A DNA stretch of 13,971 nucleotides from Clostridiales bacterium (GTDB lineage Bacteria > Bacillota > Clostridia > Oscillospirales > CAG-272). This document shows, piece after piece, positions 8,230-13,971 of this stretch (its first letter is position 1; each line of letters starts with the position of its first letter). The stretch lies in the NCBI GenBank assembly GCA_019415985.1, contig DXYE01000016.1, forward strand, positions 4,500 through 18,470, in the 5' to 3' direction. The notes under the pieces are model-generated. The model worked only from the letters and a program-made list of their open reading frames with translations, was not told where the DNA came from and did not search any database. Both the position numbers and the translations under genes were made by a program.

Positions 8230-9627
8230 TTACTCCTTTTTATCAGATTGATCGGAATTTTTTTGTTTCCGTTGCTGATCTTCAGATAACGTCTCTGAAC
8301 TTGCCTCTTTCGTATCATCTGAGCCGGCATTGCTATTTTCATTGTTCTGTGAAGACGGCGTCTTACATGCAGAGCGACTCTGTATGTGCATTTTTTTGAA
8401 AATTTTTCTCTCGGGGGAGGAGCGTTTGGGTGAAGGCTCATAGATTTCAGTATATTCCGCGTTGTCATAATAAGAACGGGTGGCTGCCGGAAGGCCCTTT
8501 CGGCACAAATTTTCCTCTGTCTTTTCTTTGATTAGCACATAGATGACTGCAAACACAGGAACGCCGATAAACATACCGAGAATGCCAAAAAAACCACCCA
8601 TAACCGTAATGGCTATCACAACCCAGTGAGCACTCAGTCCGGTTTTATCACCCAAAATCAAGGGGGCGATCAGATTGCCGTCTATTTGCTGCAAGACAAG
8701 AATGAGCACGGCAAAGAGAACCGCAGCCATCGGATCTGAAAGAAAGAGGATGAAAATGCTGGGAATGGCGCCCAAAAACGGACCGAAAAAGGGAATGACA
8801 TCCGTTACGCCGATAATGACGCTGATCAGGGGGGCATATGGCATACCCAATATAGACATACCGATGTAACAAAGAATGCCGACGATACCGGAATCCATAA
8901 TTTTTCCGCTGATAAAGCCGCCGAAAGTTTTATGTGAGAGCTGTGCCACGTGTGTAATTTTGTGTATCAGCCTTTCAGGAAGAAAAGCGTACATGATTTT
9001 TCTTGTCTGTGCAAGAAGCTGTTCCTTCGACAGCAAGAAATACACGGAGAGAATAATACCGAGCAGCGAATTTTTGACCTCTTCCACAAATGTGGTAGCA
9101 TAGGCCGTTATGTAAGGCGTTGCTGCACTCAATATCTCATAGGATTGTTCAATGAGACCGTTTATGGAAGCTGTGAGCTTTTCATATTGGCCTGCAAGAA
9201 ATTCTGACTCTGAGAGAATTTCGTTTACCCAAGCCTGCGCCGCTTGCACATAAGACGCCATCCTTTCCTGAAGCGAATTGAAGCTGGTGGAAACCTGAGG
9301 GATGACAATCAGAGAAAAGAGCGTCAAAAACAGCGCTACCCAAAGATAGGTAGATATCAGGGATAAGATACGTTTCAGTTTTTTTCTCGGCCGCTTCTTC
9401 TCAAGAAAGGCATACACCTTTTTTTCATGAAAGTTGAGGATGGGACATAAAAGGTAAGCAAAAGCGAATCCATAAATCAAAGGCTTACAGACGCGGTAAA
9501 ATCTCTGAAAGATCGACTGCAGGTCGGAAAAGCGTATGGCCAGGAAAACACCGACGATACCAAGCAGGATAACGACTCCGGCATAAATGGCAATTGTTGT
9601 ATATTTTTTGTTCCATTCAATCTTCAA
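8230..9627 (-). CDS. AI-2E family transporter (PerM/YdbI-like permease)
   Basis: This is a 465-residue multi-pass membrane protein. Hydrophobic segments lie at about 10-32, 47-65, 88-110, 186-200, 248-272, 284-297, 300-313 and 334-367. The family signatures IGVTDVIPFFGPFLGAIPS (272-290) and QQIDGNLIAPLILG (313-326) are present. A soluble, mostly helical stretch (110-185) sits between segments, as usual for the family. The start is TTG at 9627, chosen because AGGAGG precedes it by seven bases; there is no ATG at the right place. The last 75 residues are a hydrophilic tail rich in Ser, Lys, Glu and Gln that is not part of the core. Members move small molecules or ions: autoinducer-2 export is claimed for some and Na+/H+ exchange for others, so the name does not prove a signalling role. 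It is transcribed from the promoter at 9764-9792, with the thioesterase gene behind it. Confidence 0.88.
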   Translation of the reverse strand: MKIEWNKKYTTIAIYAGVVILLGIVGVFLAIRFSDLQSIFQRFYRVCKPLIYGFAFAYLLCPILNFHEKKVYAFLEKKRPRKKLKRILSLISTYLWVALFLTLFSLIVIPQVSTSFNSLQERMASYVQAAQAWVNEILSESEFLAGQYEKLTASINGLIEQSYEILSAATPYITAYATTFVEEVKNSLLGIILSVYFLLSKEQLLAQTRKIMYAFLPERLIHKITHVAQLSHKTFGGFISGKIMDSGIVGILCYIGMSILGMPYAPLISVIIGVTDVIPFFGPFLGAIPSIFILFLSDPMAAVLFAVLILVLQQIDGNLIAPLILGDKTGLSAHWVVIAITVMGGFFGILGMFIGVPVFAVIYVLIKEKTEENLCRKGLPAATRSYYDNAEYTEIYEPSPKRSSPERKIFKKMHIQSRSACKTPSSQNNENSNAGSDDTKEASSETLSEDQQRKQKNSDQSDKKE

Positions 9628-9634
9628 AACCTGT

Positions 9635-9640
9635 CCTCCT
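9635..9640 (-). promoter_or_regulatory. Ribosome binding site that selects a TTG start
   Basis: Read on the minus strand, AGGAGG stands seven bases before TTG (9627-9625) of the AI-2E family gene. An alternative TTG at 9696 has no such signal. Confidence 0.8.
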
Positions 9641-9763
9641 GCGAAAGTAGAATAAAAAAATTGGAGAGGCTGGGAAAGAAGTCGGTGAAAGACCAAAATT
9701 CAGAGCCGCAAAAACAAAAGGCTGTTGAGAGAATTCTGCAGCAGGGATTTGTTTTTCCTATTT

Positions 9764-9792
9764 ATTGTACCCTTTGAAAAATTTTTTGTCAA
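9764..9792 (-). promoter_or_regulatory. Sigma-A promoter of the AI-2E permease/thioesterase pair
   Basis: On the minus strand, TTGACA (9792-9787), a 17-base spacer and TACAAT (9769-9764) form a near-consensus housekeeping promoter. Transcription should start near 9757, giving an untranslated leader of about 130 bases. I see no reading frame or strong hairpin in that leader. Confidence 0.85.
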
Positions 9793-9874
9793 GGCAAATA
9801 ATGTAAACGGAAGCAAAACAGTGTATTTTGCGGACATCCGGTATATTTGGCAGACAGGCGCCATATATATAGAA

Positions 9875-9997
9875 CGGAAATGAACAAGGGGGAAAGCGGC
9901 TTTGGAGCCTCCTCCGTTTGTCTTCTGTACAGCCGTGAATGAACGCGAAGCTTATCAGCCGCCCCGTGAGGCTGATAATGGCAACTTAACATTTCCG
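9875..9997. ncRNA. Possible structured RNA or cis-element with closing stem and inner hairpins
   Basis: An 8-bp closing stem, CGGAAATG (9875-9882) with CATTTCCG (9990-9997), encloses two strong hairpins. The first is GGGGGA/GGCT paired with AGCC/TCCTCC (9888-9915, loop TTGG, 4-base bulge). The second is TTATCAGCC (9952-9960) paired with GGCTGATAA (9970-9978). A weaker third, around CTTC (9922-9925) and GAAG (9947-9950), lies between them. No T-run follows on either strand, so it is not a simple terminator. It sits upstream of the DUF4830 gene on the plus strand and upstream of the permease promoter on the minus strand. It matches no riboswitch or small RNA I know. The strand and the RNA status are inference. 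Confidence 0.35.
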
Positions 9998-10017
9998 GGG
10001 AGAAAGGAACGTTTTCA

Positions 10018-10045
10018 TTGTCCGCTGGTTCTGTGCTTATATAGA
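10018..10045 (+). promoter_or_regulatory. Tentative promoter of the DUF4830 gene
   Basis: TTGTCC (10018-10023), a 16-base spacer and TATAGA (10040-10045) lie just before the DUF4830 gene. Each box has two mismatches or fewer in the important positions, but the leader would be only about 30 bases and lacks a clear ribosome binding site. Confidence 0.3.
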
Positions 10046-10082
10046 TTAGAACTGTCGGAAAAATGAAAAACATGTACTGTTT

Positions 10083-10559
10083 ATGTTTGTCTACTCGCTG
10101 CGCGCCTCCACTTTAAAATTTGTCGGAATTATTTGCCTTTCAGTCATTGTTCTCATCGCTCTCATCGCTTTCATTCCGACATATGAACCAACTTCGCTGT
10201 TGGTAAAAGATGAAAAAATCGTATACGATAAAATAACGGGAAATGAGGAAAGAATCGAATTTATCTCTCAATTCGGCTGGGATGTGAATCCTGAGCCGAT
10301 AGAAGAGGTAGAGGTGACCGTACCGTCGACCTTCGATGCGGTTTATACGAGCTACAATACCATACAGAAATCACAAGGGCTCAATCTTGAAAAGTACAAA
10401 AATAAGAAAGTCATGCGCTATACGTATGTCGTAAACAATTATTCCGGTTATGAGGGCAAGGTTTATGTCAATCTTCTTGTCTACAAGAACAAGGTAATAG
10501 GCGGAGATGTATGTTCTGCCGCGCTGGATGGATTTATCCACGGATTTGAAAAAGCGTAA
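10083..10559 (+). CDS. Membrane-anchored DUF4830 protein
   Basis: The product has 158 residues. A single hydrophobic segment (about 12-32, FVGIICLSVIVLIALIAFIP) anchors it, with the rest probably outside the cell. The outer part (55-158) matches DUF4830: FISQFGWDV, VPSTFDAVYTSYNTIQKSQG (80-99), a Tyr-rich middle and a C-terminal VIGGDVCSAALDGFIHGF (138-155). DUF4830 proteins are small and occur mainly in Clostridia; their role is unknown. The ATG at 10083 has no good ribosome binding site (only GGAA about 20 bases upstream), and nearby upstream ATGs are in another frame and run into stops. The gene stands alone, divergent from the permease pair, and its stop lies five bases from the stop of the opposing ABC-F gene. 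Confidence 0.8.
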   Translation: MFVYSLRASTLKFVGIICLSVIVLIALIAFIPTYEPTSLLVKDEKIVYDKITGNEERIEFISQFGWDVNPEPIEEVEVTVPSTFDAVYTSYNTIQKSQGLNLEKYKNKKVMRYTYVVNNYSGYEGKVYVNLLVYKNKVIGGDVCSAALDGFIHGFEKA

Positions 10560-10564
10560 ATATA

Positions 10565-12484
10565 TCACTTCTCCGCGCCAAGCGTCTCCTCAAGCTCATA
10601 CAGCTGCAGGAGACGCTCTTCCAGTACCTGCTTTCGGTTGTGCAACTCTGAGAGACGCATATAATCTGAGGCCGCATCCTCTGCCATCTCATTGTCGATT
10701 TCATCGATCTCCGCCTCGCAGGCAACTATATCCGATGCTGTTTTAGCGCGAAGCTTTTCAGTCTTACGCTTTTGGGCCGCTTCCTGTTTTTGTTTTAAAT
10801 ATTGGTTTTTGCTTTCCGCTGCGGTGTGATTGGAGATAGAAGACGAGCCCGCAGCAGTCTTGTTTTTCTCACGGTAGGCCAGATAGGCTTCATAGCCGTA
10901 AGGATAATCGAGAAACGGTTTAATTGTAAGATCAAATATTCTGGTAGCCAGTTTACGAACAAAATAACGGTCGTGAGAAACCGCAATAATGGTTCCTTCG
11001 TAAGCATCGAGAGCGCTTTCGAGAGCTTCCCGCGATGGAATGTCAAGGTGGTTGGTCGGTTCATCGAGGAGGAGCAGATTCGCGGGGGATAAGACGAGTT
11101 TGGCTAAAGTCAGGCGTGCTTTTTCGCCGCCGCTGAGCACACCGACTTTTTTATCAACGTCATCGCCGGTGAAAAGAAAAAGCGCCAGGACACTGCGGAT
11201 TTCCTTCTGGGAGAGCCGAGACGAGTGAGACCATAGCTCCTCAAGCACCGTATGATCGTCGTTTAGCTGCTGTTGCTCTTGGTCGTAATACCCGATGCAA
11301 ACCCGACTGCCGTATTCACATACTCCGGTATCCGGCTTCAGCATACCTGCCAGTATTTTTAAAAGCGTTGACTTGCCGCAGCCATTGGGACCGCATATAA
11401 ACATGCGATCTTTTTTTTTGACCAAAGCACTGACCTCTGAAAATAATATTTTTTCAGAAAAGCGCTTGGAAATATTATCTACAGTCAGTACATCGCTGCC
11501 GCTGCTCTGACCTGCCTGAAACGCCATGCGAACAGCCGCCGGCGTTTCTTTCGGTTTCTCAACCCGTTCCATTTTGTCGAGCATTTTCTGTCGGCTTTCA
11601 GCGGCGATGATATTTCGTTCTCGGTTCCAGCGGCGCTGCTGCTCAATGTATGCCTCAATGCGGGCAATTTCTTTTTGCTGGGCTGCGTAGTGCCGCGCTT
11701 GAATCTCCCTGTTGGTTTTCTTCTGTGCGATATAAGCAGTGTAATTACCGGAATAAACCGTTCCATGTCCGTGTTCGATTTCGAGAATTTTTGTGGTGAA
11801 CTGATCCAGAAAATACCGGTCATGTGAAATGACCAGTACTGTTTTACGATAACCCTTCAGATAGGTTTCGAGCCATTGCAGCATGTCGGTATCCAGATGG
11901 TTTGTCGGTTCATCCAGCATAAGAATATCCGGCTCTGTTAAAAGCAATCCAGTCAAGGCCAATCTTGTTTTTTGGCCGCCGCTGAGGGACGAGATAGGAC
12001 GCATTTCATCATCCTCAGAAAAGCCCATCTGCCGAAGAACGGCATGGACGCGACTGCGGTATGTGAGACCGCCGCCGGCTGCATAGGCTTCCTGCAAAAC
12101 AGCGAGTTCTCCCGTCAGCGGCAGTGTCAGAGCAGCCTGACCCTCTGATGTCAGCGTATCGATGCGACTTTGTATCTCTTCCATCTGTTTCTCTTGAGAC
12201 AAAAGTGGAGTAAAGGACTTGAGCATTTCATTGAGGATGGTATTCTCGCCGGAAAGTCCGCTGTTCTGAGCAAGATAGCCGATCGACTTCCCGCGGGCAA
12301 TAGCGACTGTACCGCTGCTGGGGCTGAGCTCACCGGTTATAATCTTAAACAAAGTGGATTTACCCGCACCGTTCACTCCGACGATTCCGAGCTTATCACC
12401 ATCGTTTAAAAAAAAGGAAAGTTGATCGAAGATGGTATCTGCACCAAAAGAAGCAGATAATTTATCACATTGTACACAAATCAT
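10565..12484 (-). CDS. ABC-F family ATPase (ribosome-associated, duplicated ABC domains)
   Basis: This is a 639-residue soluble protein with two ABC ATPase domains and no membrane segments. Domain 1 has Walker A GVNGAGKST (36-44), signature LSGGQ (167-171), Walker B LMLDEP (188-193) and H-loop His221. Domain 2 has GPNGCGKST (365-373), LSGGE (450-454), LLLDEP (471-476) and His504. The linker (about 245-325, charged, with RRWNRERN) is the tRNA-contacting arm that defines ABC-F proteins. A C-terminal coiled coil (about 555-637) follows, as in YdiF- and Uup-type housekeeping members. ABC-F proteins bind the ribosomal E site and either help stalled translation or displace antibiotics; which applies here cannot be decided. 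The ATG at 12484 is preferred over an in-frame GTG at 12493 because GGTGAT stands four bases before it. The long leader (12485 to about 12796) suggests attenuation control. Confidence 0.92.
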   Translation of the reverse strand: MICVQCDKLSASFGADTIFDQLSFFLNDGDKLGIVGVNGAGKSTLFKIITGELSPSSGTVAIARGKSIGYLAQNSGLSGENTILNEMLKSFTPLLSQEKQMEEIQSRIDTLTSEGQAALTLPLTGELAVLQEAYAAGGGLTYRSRVHAVLRQMGFSEDDEMRPISSLSGGQKTRLALTGLLLTEPDILMLDEPTNHLDTDMLQWLETYLKGYRKTVLVISHDRYFLDQFTTKILEIEHGHGTVYSGNYTAYIAQKKTNREIQARHYAAQQKEIARIEAYIEQQRRWNRERNIIAAESRQKMLDKMERVEKPKETPAAVRMAFQAGQSSGSDVLTVDNISKRFSEKILFSEVSALVKKKDRMFICGPNGCGKSTLLKILAGMLKPDTGVCEYGSRVCIGYYDQEQQQLNDDHTVLEELWSHSSRLSQKEIRSVLALFLFTGDDVDKKVGVLSGGEKARLTLAKLVLSPANLLLLDEPTNHLDIPSREALESALDAYEGTIIAVSHDRYFVRKLATRIFDLTIKPFLDYPYGYEAYLAYREKNKTAAGSSSISNHTAAESKNQYLKQKQEAAQKRKTEKLRAKTASDIVACEAEIDEIDNEMAEDAASDYMRLSELHNRKQVLEERLLQLYELEETLGAEK

Positions 12485-12488
12485 AAGA

Positions 12489-12510
12489 ATCACCGTGCCT
12501 TGGCCAGGCA
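12489..12510 (-). promoter_or_regulatory. ABC-F ribosome binding site with a hairpin directly upstream
   Basis: On the minus strand, GGTGAT (12494-12489) is four bases from the ATG at 12484. One base further upstream, TGCCT-GGCCA-AGGCA (12510-12496) forms a 5-bp hairpin. A second purine-rich site, GAAAGGAAG, lies about 12515-12524, ahead of that hairpin. Folding could modulate access to the start. Confidence 0.5.
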
Positions 12511-12537
12511 GGGGCTTCCTTTCTTATCGATATTTAT

Positions 12538-12558
12538 GCCGACCTCAGGGATGCCGGC
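12538..12558 (-). promoter_or_regulatory. Second hairpin of the ABC-F leader
   Basis: On the minus strand, GCCGGC (12558-12553) pairs with GTCGGC (12543-12538), with one G-U pair, around a 9-base loop. It begins one base after the stop codon of the leader ORF. A ribosome finishing or stalling in that ORF would therefore affect it. No T-run follows. Confidence 0.4.
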
Positions 12559-12559
12559 T

Positions 12560-12631
12560 TTACCGTGCGTTATGCGGCAAATCGTAGCTGTGAAACAAAG
12601 ACAAAAACAGCACGTGCAAACTGTATTTCAT
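12560..12631 (-). CDS. Putative 23-residue leader peptide upstream of the ABC-F gene
   Basis: An ATG at 12631 opens a 23-codon frame ending in TAA at 12560. The product starts MKYSLHVLFLSLFH and ends DLPHNAR; its middle is hydrophobic. It lies inside the transcribed leader, between the promoter at 12803-12832 and the ABC-F start, 75 bases before the latter. Its first codons form one arm of a terminator-like hairpin, and a second hairpin starts just after its stop. That layout fits a regulatory leader peptide on which drug-stalled or slow ribosomes change RNA folding, as known for several ABC-F and erm genes. The ribosome binding site is weak (AGAAGA, about four bases before the ATG), so translation is unproven. 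No similarity to a known leader peptide was recognised. Confidence 0.45.
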   Translation of the reverse strand: MKYSLHVLFLSLFHSYDLPHNAR

Positions 12632-12636
12632 GCTGT
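12601..12636 (-). terminator. Candidate attenuator terminator in the ABC-F leader
   Basis: On the minus strand, ACAGCATG (12636-12629) pairs with CGTGCTGT (12614-12607), eight pairs with one G-U, around a 14-base loop. The stem runs directly into TTTTTGTCTTTG. The 5' arm holds the ATG of the leader ORF. A ribosome in its first codons would open the hairpin and allow read-through into the ABC-F gene. The stem is moderate in strength, so I treat it as a candidate. Confidence 0.45.
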
Positions 12637-12709
12637 CTTCTTGTATCATAGACAGTCTCGGATACGACCTGTATTTTAAAACTTCCGTATTAACATTAAA
12701 AAATCAGTT

Positions 12710-12745
12710 GTTTATTCACTCAAGTTTCGAAAAAAGTAAATAAAC
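12710..12745 (-). other. AT-rich hairpin early in the ABC-F leader
   Basis: An 11-bp stem with one mismatch, GTTTATTCACT (12710-12720) with AGTAAATAAAC (12735-12745), is followed on the minus strand by AACTGATTTTTT. It could be a weak terminator or an alternative fold, but it is AT-rich and the T-run begins six bases after the stem. Confidence 0.3.
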
Positions 12746-12802
12746 ACTATCTGGAAGAAATTGAATCTCAGGCAAAGGTATTTTTAAGTCAACTATAAAA
12801 TT

Positions 12803-12832
12803 AGTATACCATACGTTCTAATTCGCTGTCAA
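12803..12832 (-). promoter_or_regulatory. Sigma-A promoter of the ABC-F gene
   Basis: On the minus strand, TTGACA (12832-12827) and TATACT (12808-12803) are separated by 18 bases. Transcription would start near 12796, giving a leader of about 310 bases. That is unusually long for a gene without regulation. The 117 bases from 12833 to the terminator at 12950 show no gene. Confidence 0.75.
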
Positions 12833-12946
12833 GTATGTAGACATACACCAAAAGAACGGTTTTTTACAGGCATAAACGCGCAAGCCCGAACCTATTTTCT
12901 TATCTTGGACTGCGATGGTTTCGATGGCTTCTGGGGCCTAAAATTC

Positions 12947-12993
12947 TAAAAAAAAGGATTCCCGCAAAACGATTCGTTTTGCGGGAATCCTTT
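12947..12993 (-). terminator. Strong terminator of the zinc-ribbon/DUF4234 genes
   Basis: A perfect 16-bp stem (GGATTCCCGCAAAACG at 12956-12971 with its reverse complement at 12975-12990, loop ATT), extended by three A-T pairs, is followed on the minus strand by TTTTTTTT. It ends transcription of the DUF4234 gene, whose stop is 114 bases upstream, and isolates the ABC-F promoter. Confidence 0.92.
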
Positions 12994-13106
12994 AATATCG
13001 CTTGCGTCTGCCTTTTAGAAGCGAGTTGCTTTCTTAGCAGCCGTTCTTTTTATGCATCCATACCCAAAGCCTATTTACGCACACAAAAGGATAACGCATT
13101 TTTTAC

Positions 13107-13469
13107 TCATGCCAAGGGCGTCTGTTCCCAAACCTTGTTGAGTTCGGTTTGCAGCAGCATAAGCGATACTACAAAAAATCCGAACACAGAAAGCAAGAGC
13201 GCCGGAAGAGATATATCAGAAGGATATGGCACACCTGTTTTTATCTGTAGCCCGTTTATCAATTTTGCATATTTATAAGTCCAGTAAATATTATAAATAC
13301 CGCAGGTAACGATGCACAAAACGACCTCCAGGGCGGGGTCCACCGAATGGTCGCCGTTATAGCAGCTGACTTCCAATGAAATTTTATATACCGTATACAA
13401 ACCATAAATGCCGCAAGTGACGATGCTGAGAAGAAGAACCGCCACAGGATTTCTGATGTTTTGTCTCAT
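13107..13469 (-). CDS. DUF4234 small membrane protein
   Basis: The product has 120 residues with three likely membrane segments (about 7-27, 44-64, 85-108). The DUF4234 hallmark IVTCGIYGLY (15-24) recurs as IVTCGIYNIYW (53-63), so the protein looks like an internal duplication of a helix followed by a TCGIY turn. The family is widespread in Firmicutes and of unknown function. The start is uncertain. ATG at 13469 gives the usual N-terminus (MRQNIRNPVAVLLL) but lacks a close ribosome binding site: AAAAGGAG is 27 bases away, with a TCCGG-TCACT-CCGGA hairpin between. An in-frame TTG at 13541 would add 24 residues that look unlike the family. It follows the zinc-ribbon gene closely on the same strand and is probably in one operon with it. 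Confidence 0.78.
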   Translation of the reverse strand: MRQNIRNPVAVLLLSIVTCGIYGLYTVYKISLEVSCYNGDHSVDPALEVVLCIVTCGIYNIYWTYKYAKLINGLQIKTGVPYPSDISLPALLLSVFGFFVVSLMLLQTELNKVWEQTPLA

Positions 13470-13565
13470 GATGTGGATATCCGGAGTGACCGGAGACTCC
13501 TTTTCTAAAAATATGCTGCTGGAATACACGGCGCTATTCAACCGGATTCTATTTTTCCCATGATG

Positions 13566-13971
13566 TCAGTTTGAACCTGAATTTCGCTGAGCGTCGTTCT
13601 CCGCAGCGCTCTCACCGGTGTTGGATGCGCCGCTCTCAGCCTGCTTTGCCCCGCAGAAGGGGCAAAAGCTTGCTTTTACCGCAAGAGTAGAACCGCAGGC
13701 GCTGCATACCTTTTTGCCGCTGTTCTTACGGATCTTTTCTTTCGTTTCCCGTATTTCTTTTTCTATCGCATCTACCTCTAAACATAAGGCTGCAATTTTT
13801 GTCGTTTCACTTGTCTGCTTGGCATACTGCTGATAGACAAGGGAGCCAATTTCCCGAAAAAACTTGTCTTTTTTCGCATCCAGCGTCCCTAAATGATATT
13901 TCATCTTTGTCAGTTCTGTCACTTGTGTCAGCTTTTTTGCACTCTGATTTGCAGTTTCGCTGACGGTTTTG
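13566..13971 (-). CDS. Zinc-ribbon protein with N-terminal coiled coil, 5' end beyond the window
   Basis: The frame is open from the stop at 13566 to the right edge of the window, so the start is probably outside. A GTG at 13922 could be taken as a start, but the codons before it continue an amphipathic, helix-forming sequence (SETANQSAKKLTQVTELTK) typical of this protein type. The visible 135 residues form a Lys/Glu-rich coiled coil. It is followed by a zinc ribbon, CSACG with CPFCG (two CxxC pairs, 13 residues between), and a short Gly/Ser/Asn-rich tail. Similar small Clostridia proteins pair a helical arm with a zinc ribbon and are found next to small membrane proteins; their role is unknown. 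The DUF4234 gene follows within about 25 to 100 bases, depending on its start. Confidence 0.75.
   Translation of the reverse strand, partial: KTVSETANQSAKKLTQVTELTKMKYHLGTLDAKKDKFFREIGSLVYQQYAKQTSETTKIAALCLEVDAIEKEIRETKEKIRKNSGKKVCSACGSTLAVKASFCPFCGAKQAESGASNTGESAAENDAQRNSGSN

Noticed and set aside
8196..8468. N-terminal extension of the thioesterase frame by 91 residues
   Set aside because: It overlaps the C-terminal part of the AI-2E family gene, has basic, low-quality sequence unlike the family, and a proper ribosome binding site precedes the ATG at 8195.
8230..9627. Quorum-sensing role from the AI-2E family name
   Set aside because: Many members of this family transport other solutes or ions, and no luxS or lsr genes are in the window.
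9628..9696. Upstream TTG start for the AI-2E family protein
   Set aside because: AGGAGG stands directly inside this extension, correctly placed for the TTG at 9627, and the extra residues do not resemble the family's N-terminus.
9875..9997. tRNA or known riboswitch in the multi-hairpin element
   Set aside because: It is too long for a tRNA and has no TTCGA loop or CCA end; cobalamin, SAM, fluoride, folate and T-box consensus strings are absent.
9789..10073. 94-codon minus-strand frame between the divergent genes
   Set aside because: It covers the inverted-repeat element, has no ribosome binding site and its product has no recognisable features.
10565..12484. ABC-F gene as a proven antibiotic resistance gene
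   Set aside because: The C-terminal coiled coil and overall layout resemble housekeeping members as much as resistance factors; only the leader hints at drug response.

Overview
The window looks like a chromosomal stretch of a low-to-mid GC Firmicute, most likely a Clostridia member of the Oscillospiraceae or Christensenellales type. The evidence is family content rather than a marker gene: S-layer-homology (SLH) domains, a lipobox lipoprotein, DUF4830 and DUF4234 proteins, an AI-2E family permease, canonical AGGAGG ribosome binding sites and TTGACA/TATAAT-like promoters. No rRNA, tRNA, CRISPR array, transposase or phage gene was found.

Region 1 (1-7350, + strand) is a block of exported, apparently glycan-active proteins. 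A 902-residue SLH protein carries a GH123-like (DUF4091) catalytic region interrupted by an extra beta-rich insert. It is followed by two tandem GH67N/DUF4838 paralogues. The first is a lipoprotein gene broken by one nonsense codon and one +1 frameshift; the second is intact with an ordinary signal peptide. A strong terminator closes the block. The three proteins suggest three attachment modes (cell-wall SLH, lipid anchor, secreted) for one carbohydrate-degrading job. The substrate cannot be read from the sequence.

Region 2 (7351-10082) starts with about 450 bases with no convincing gene. Then comes a minus-strand pair, an AI-2E family permease followed by a FlK-type hotdog thioesterase, driven by a clear sigma-A promoter at 9764-9792. 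Between this promoter and the divergent DUF4830 gene lies a compact inverted-repeat-rich element (9875-9997) that may be a structured RNA.

Region 3 (10083-12832) holds a membrane-anchored DUF4830 protein (+) converging, with a 5-base gap, on a full-length ABC-F ATPase (-). The ABC-F gene has its own promoter and a leader of about 310 bases. The leader contains a 23-codon ORF whose start codon sits inside a terminator-like hairpin, followed by two more hairpins. This is the layout expected of a ribosome-dependent attenuator and is the most interesting regulatory signal here.

Region 4 (12950-13971, - strand) has a zinc-ribbon/coiled-coil protein cut by the window edge and a DUF4234 membrane protein with a duplicated TCGIY motif. 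It ends in a near-perfect long-stem terminator.

No wholly new multi-gene system could be demonstrated. The best candidates for something undescribed are the ABC-F leader, the insert-bearing SLH-GH123 protein with its DUF4838 neighbours, and the possible RNA at 9875-9997.
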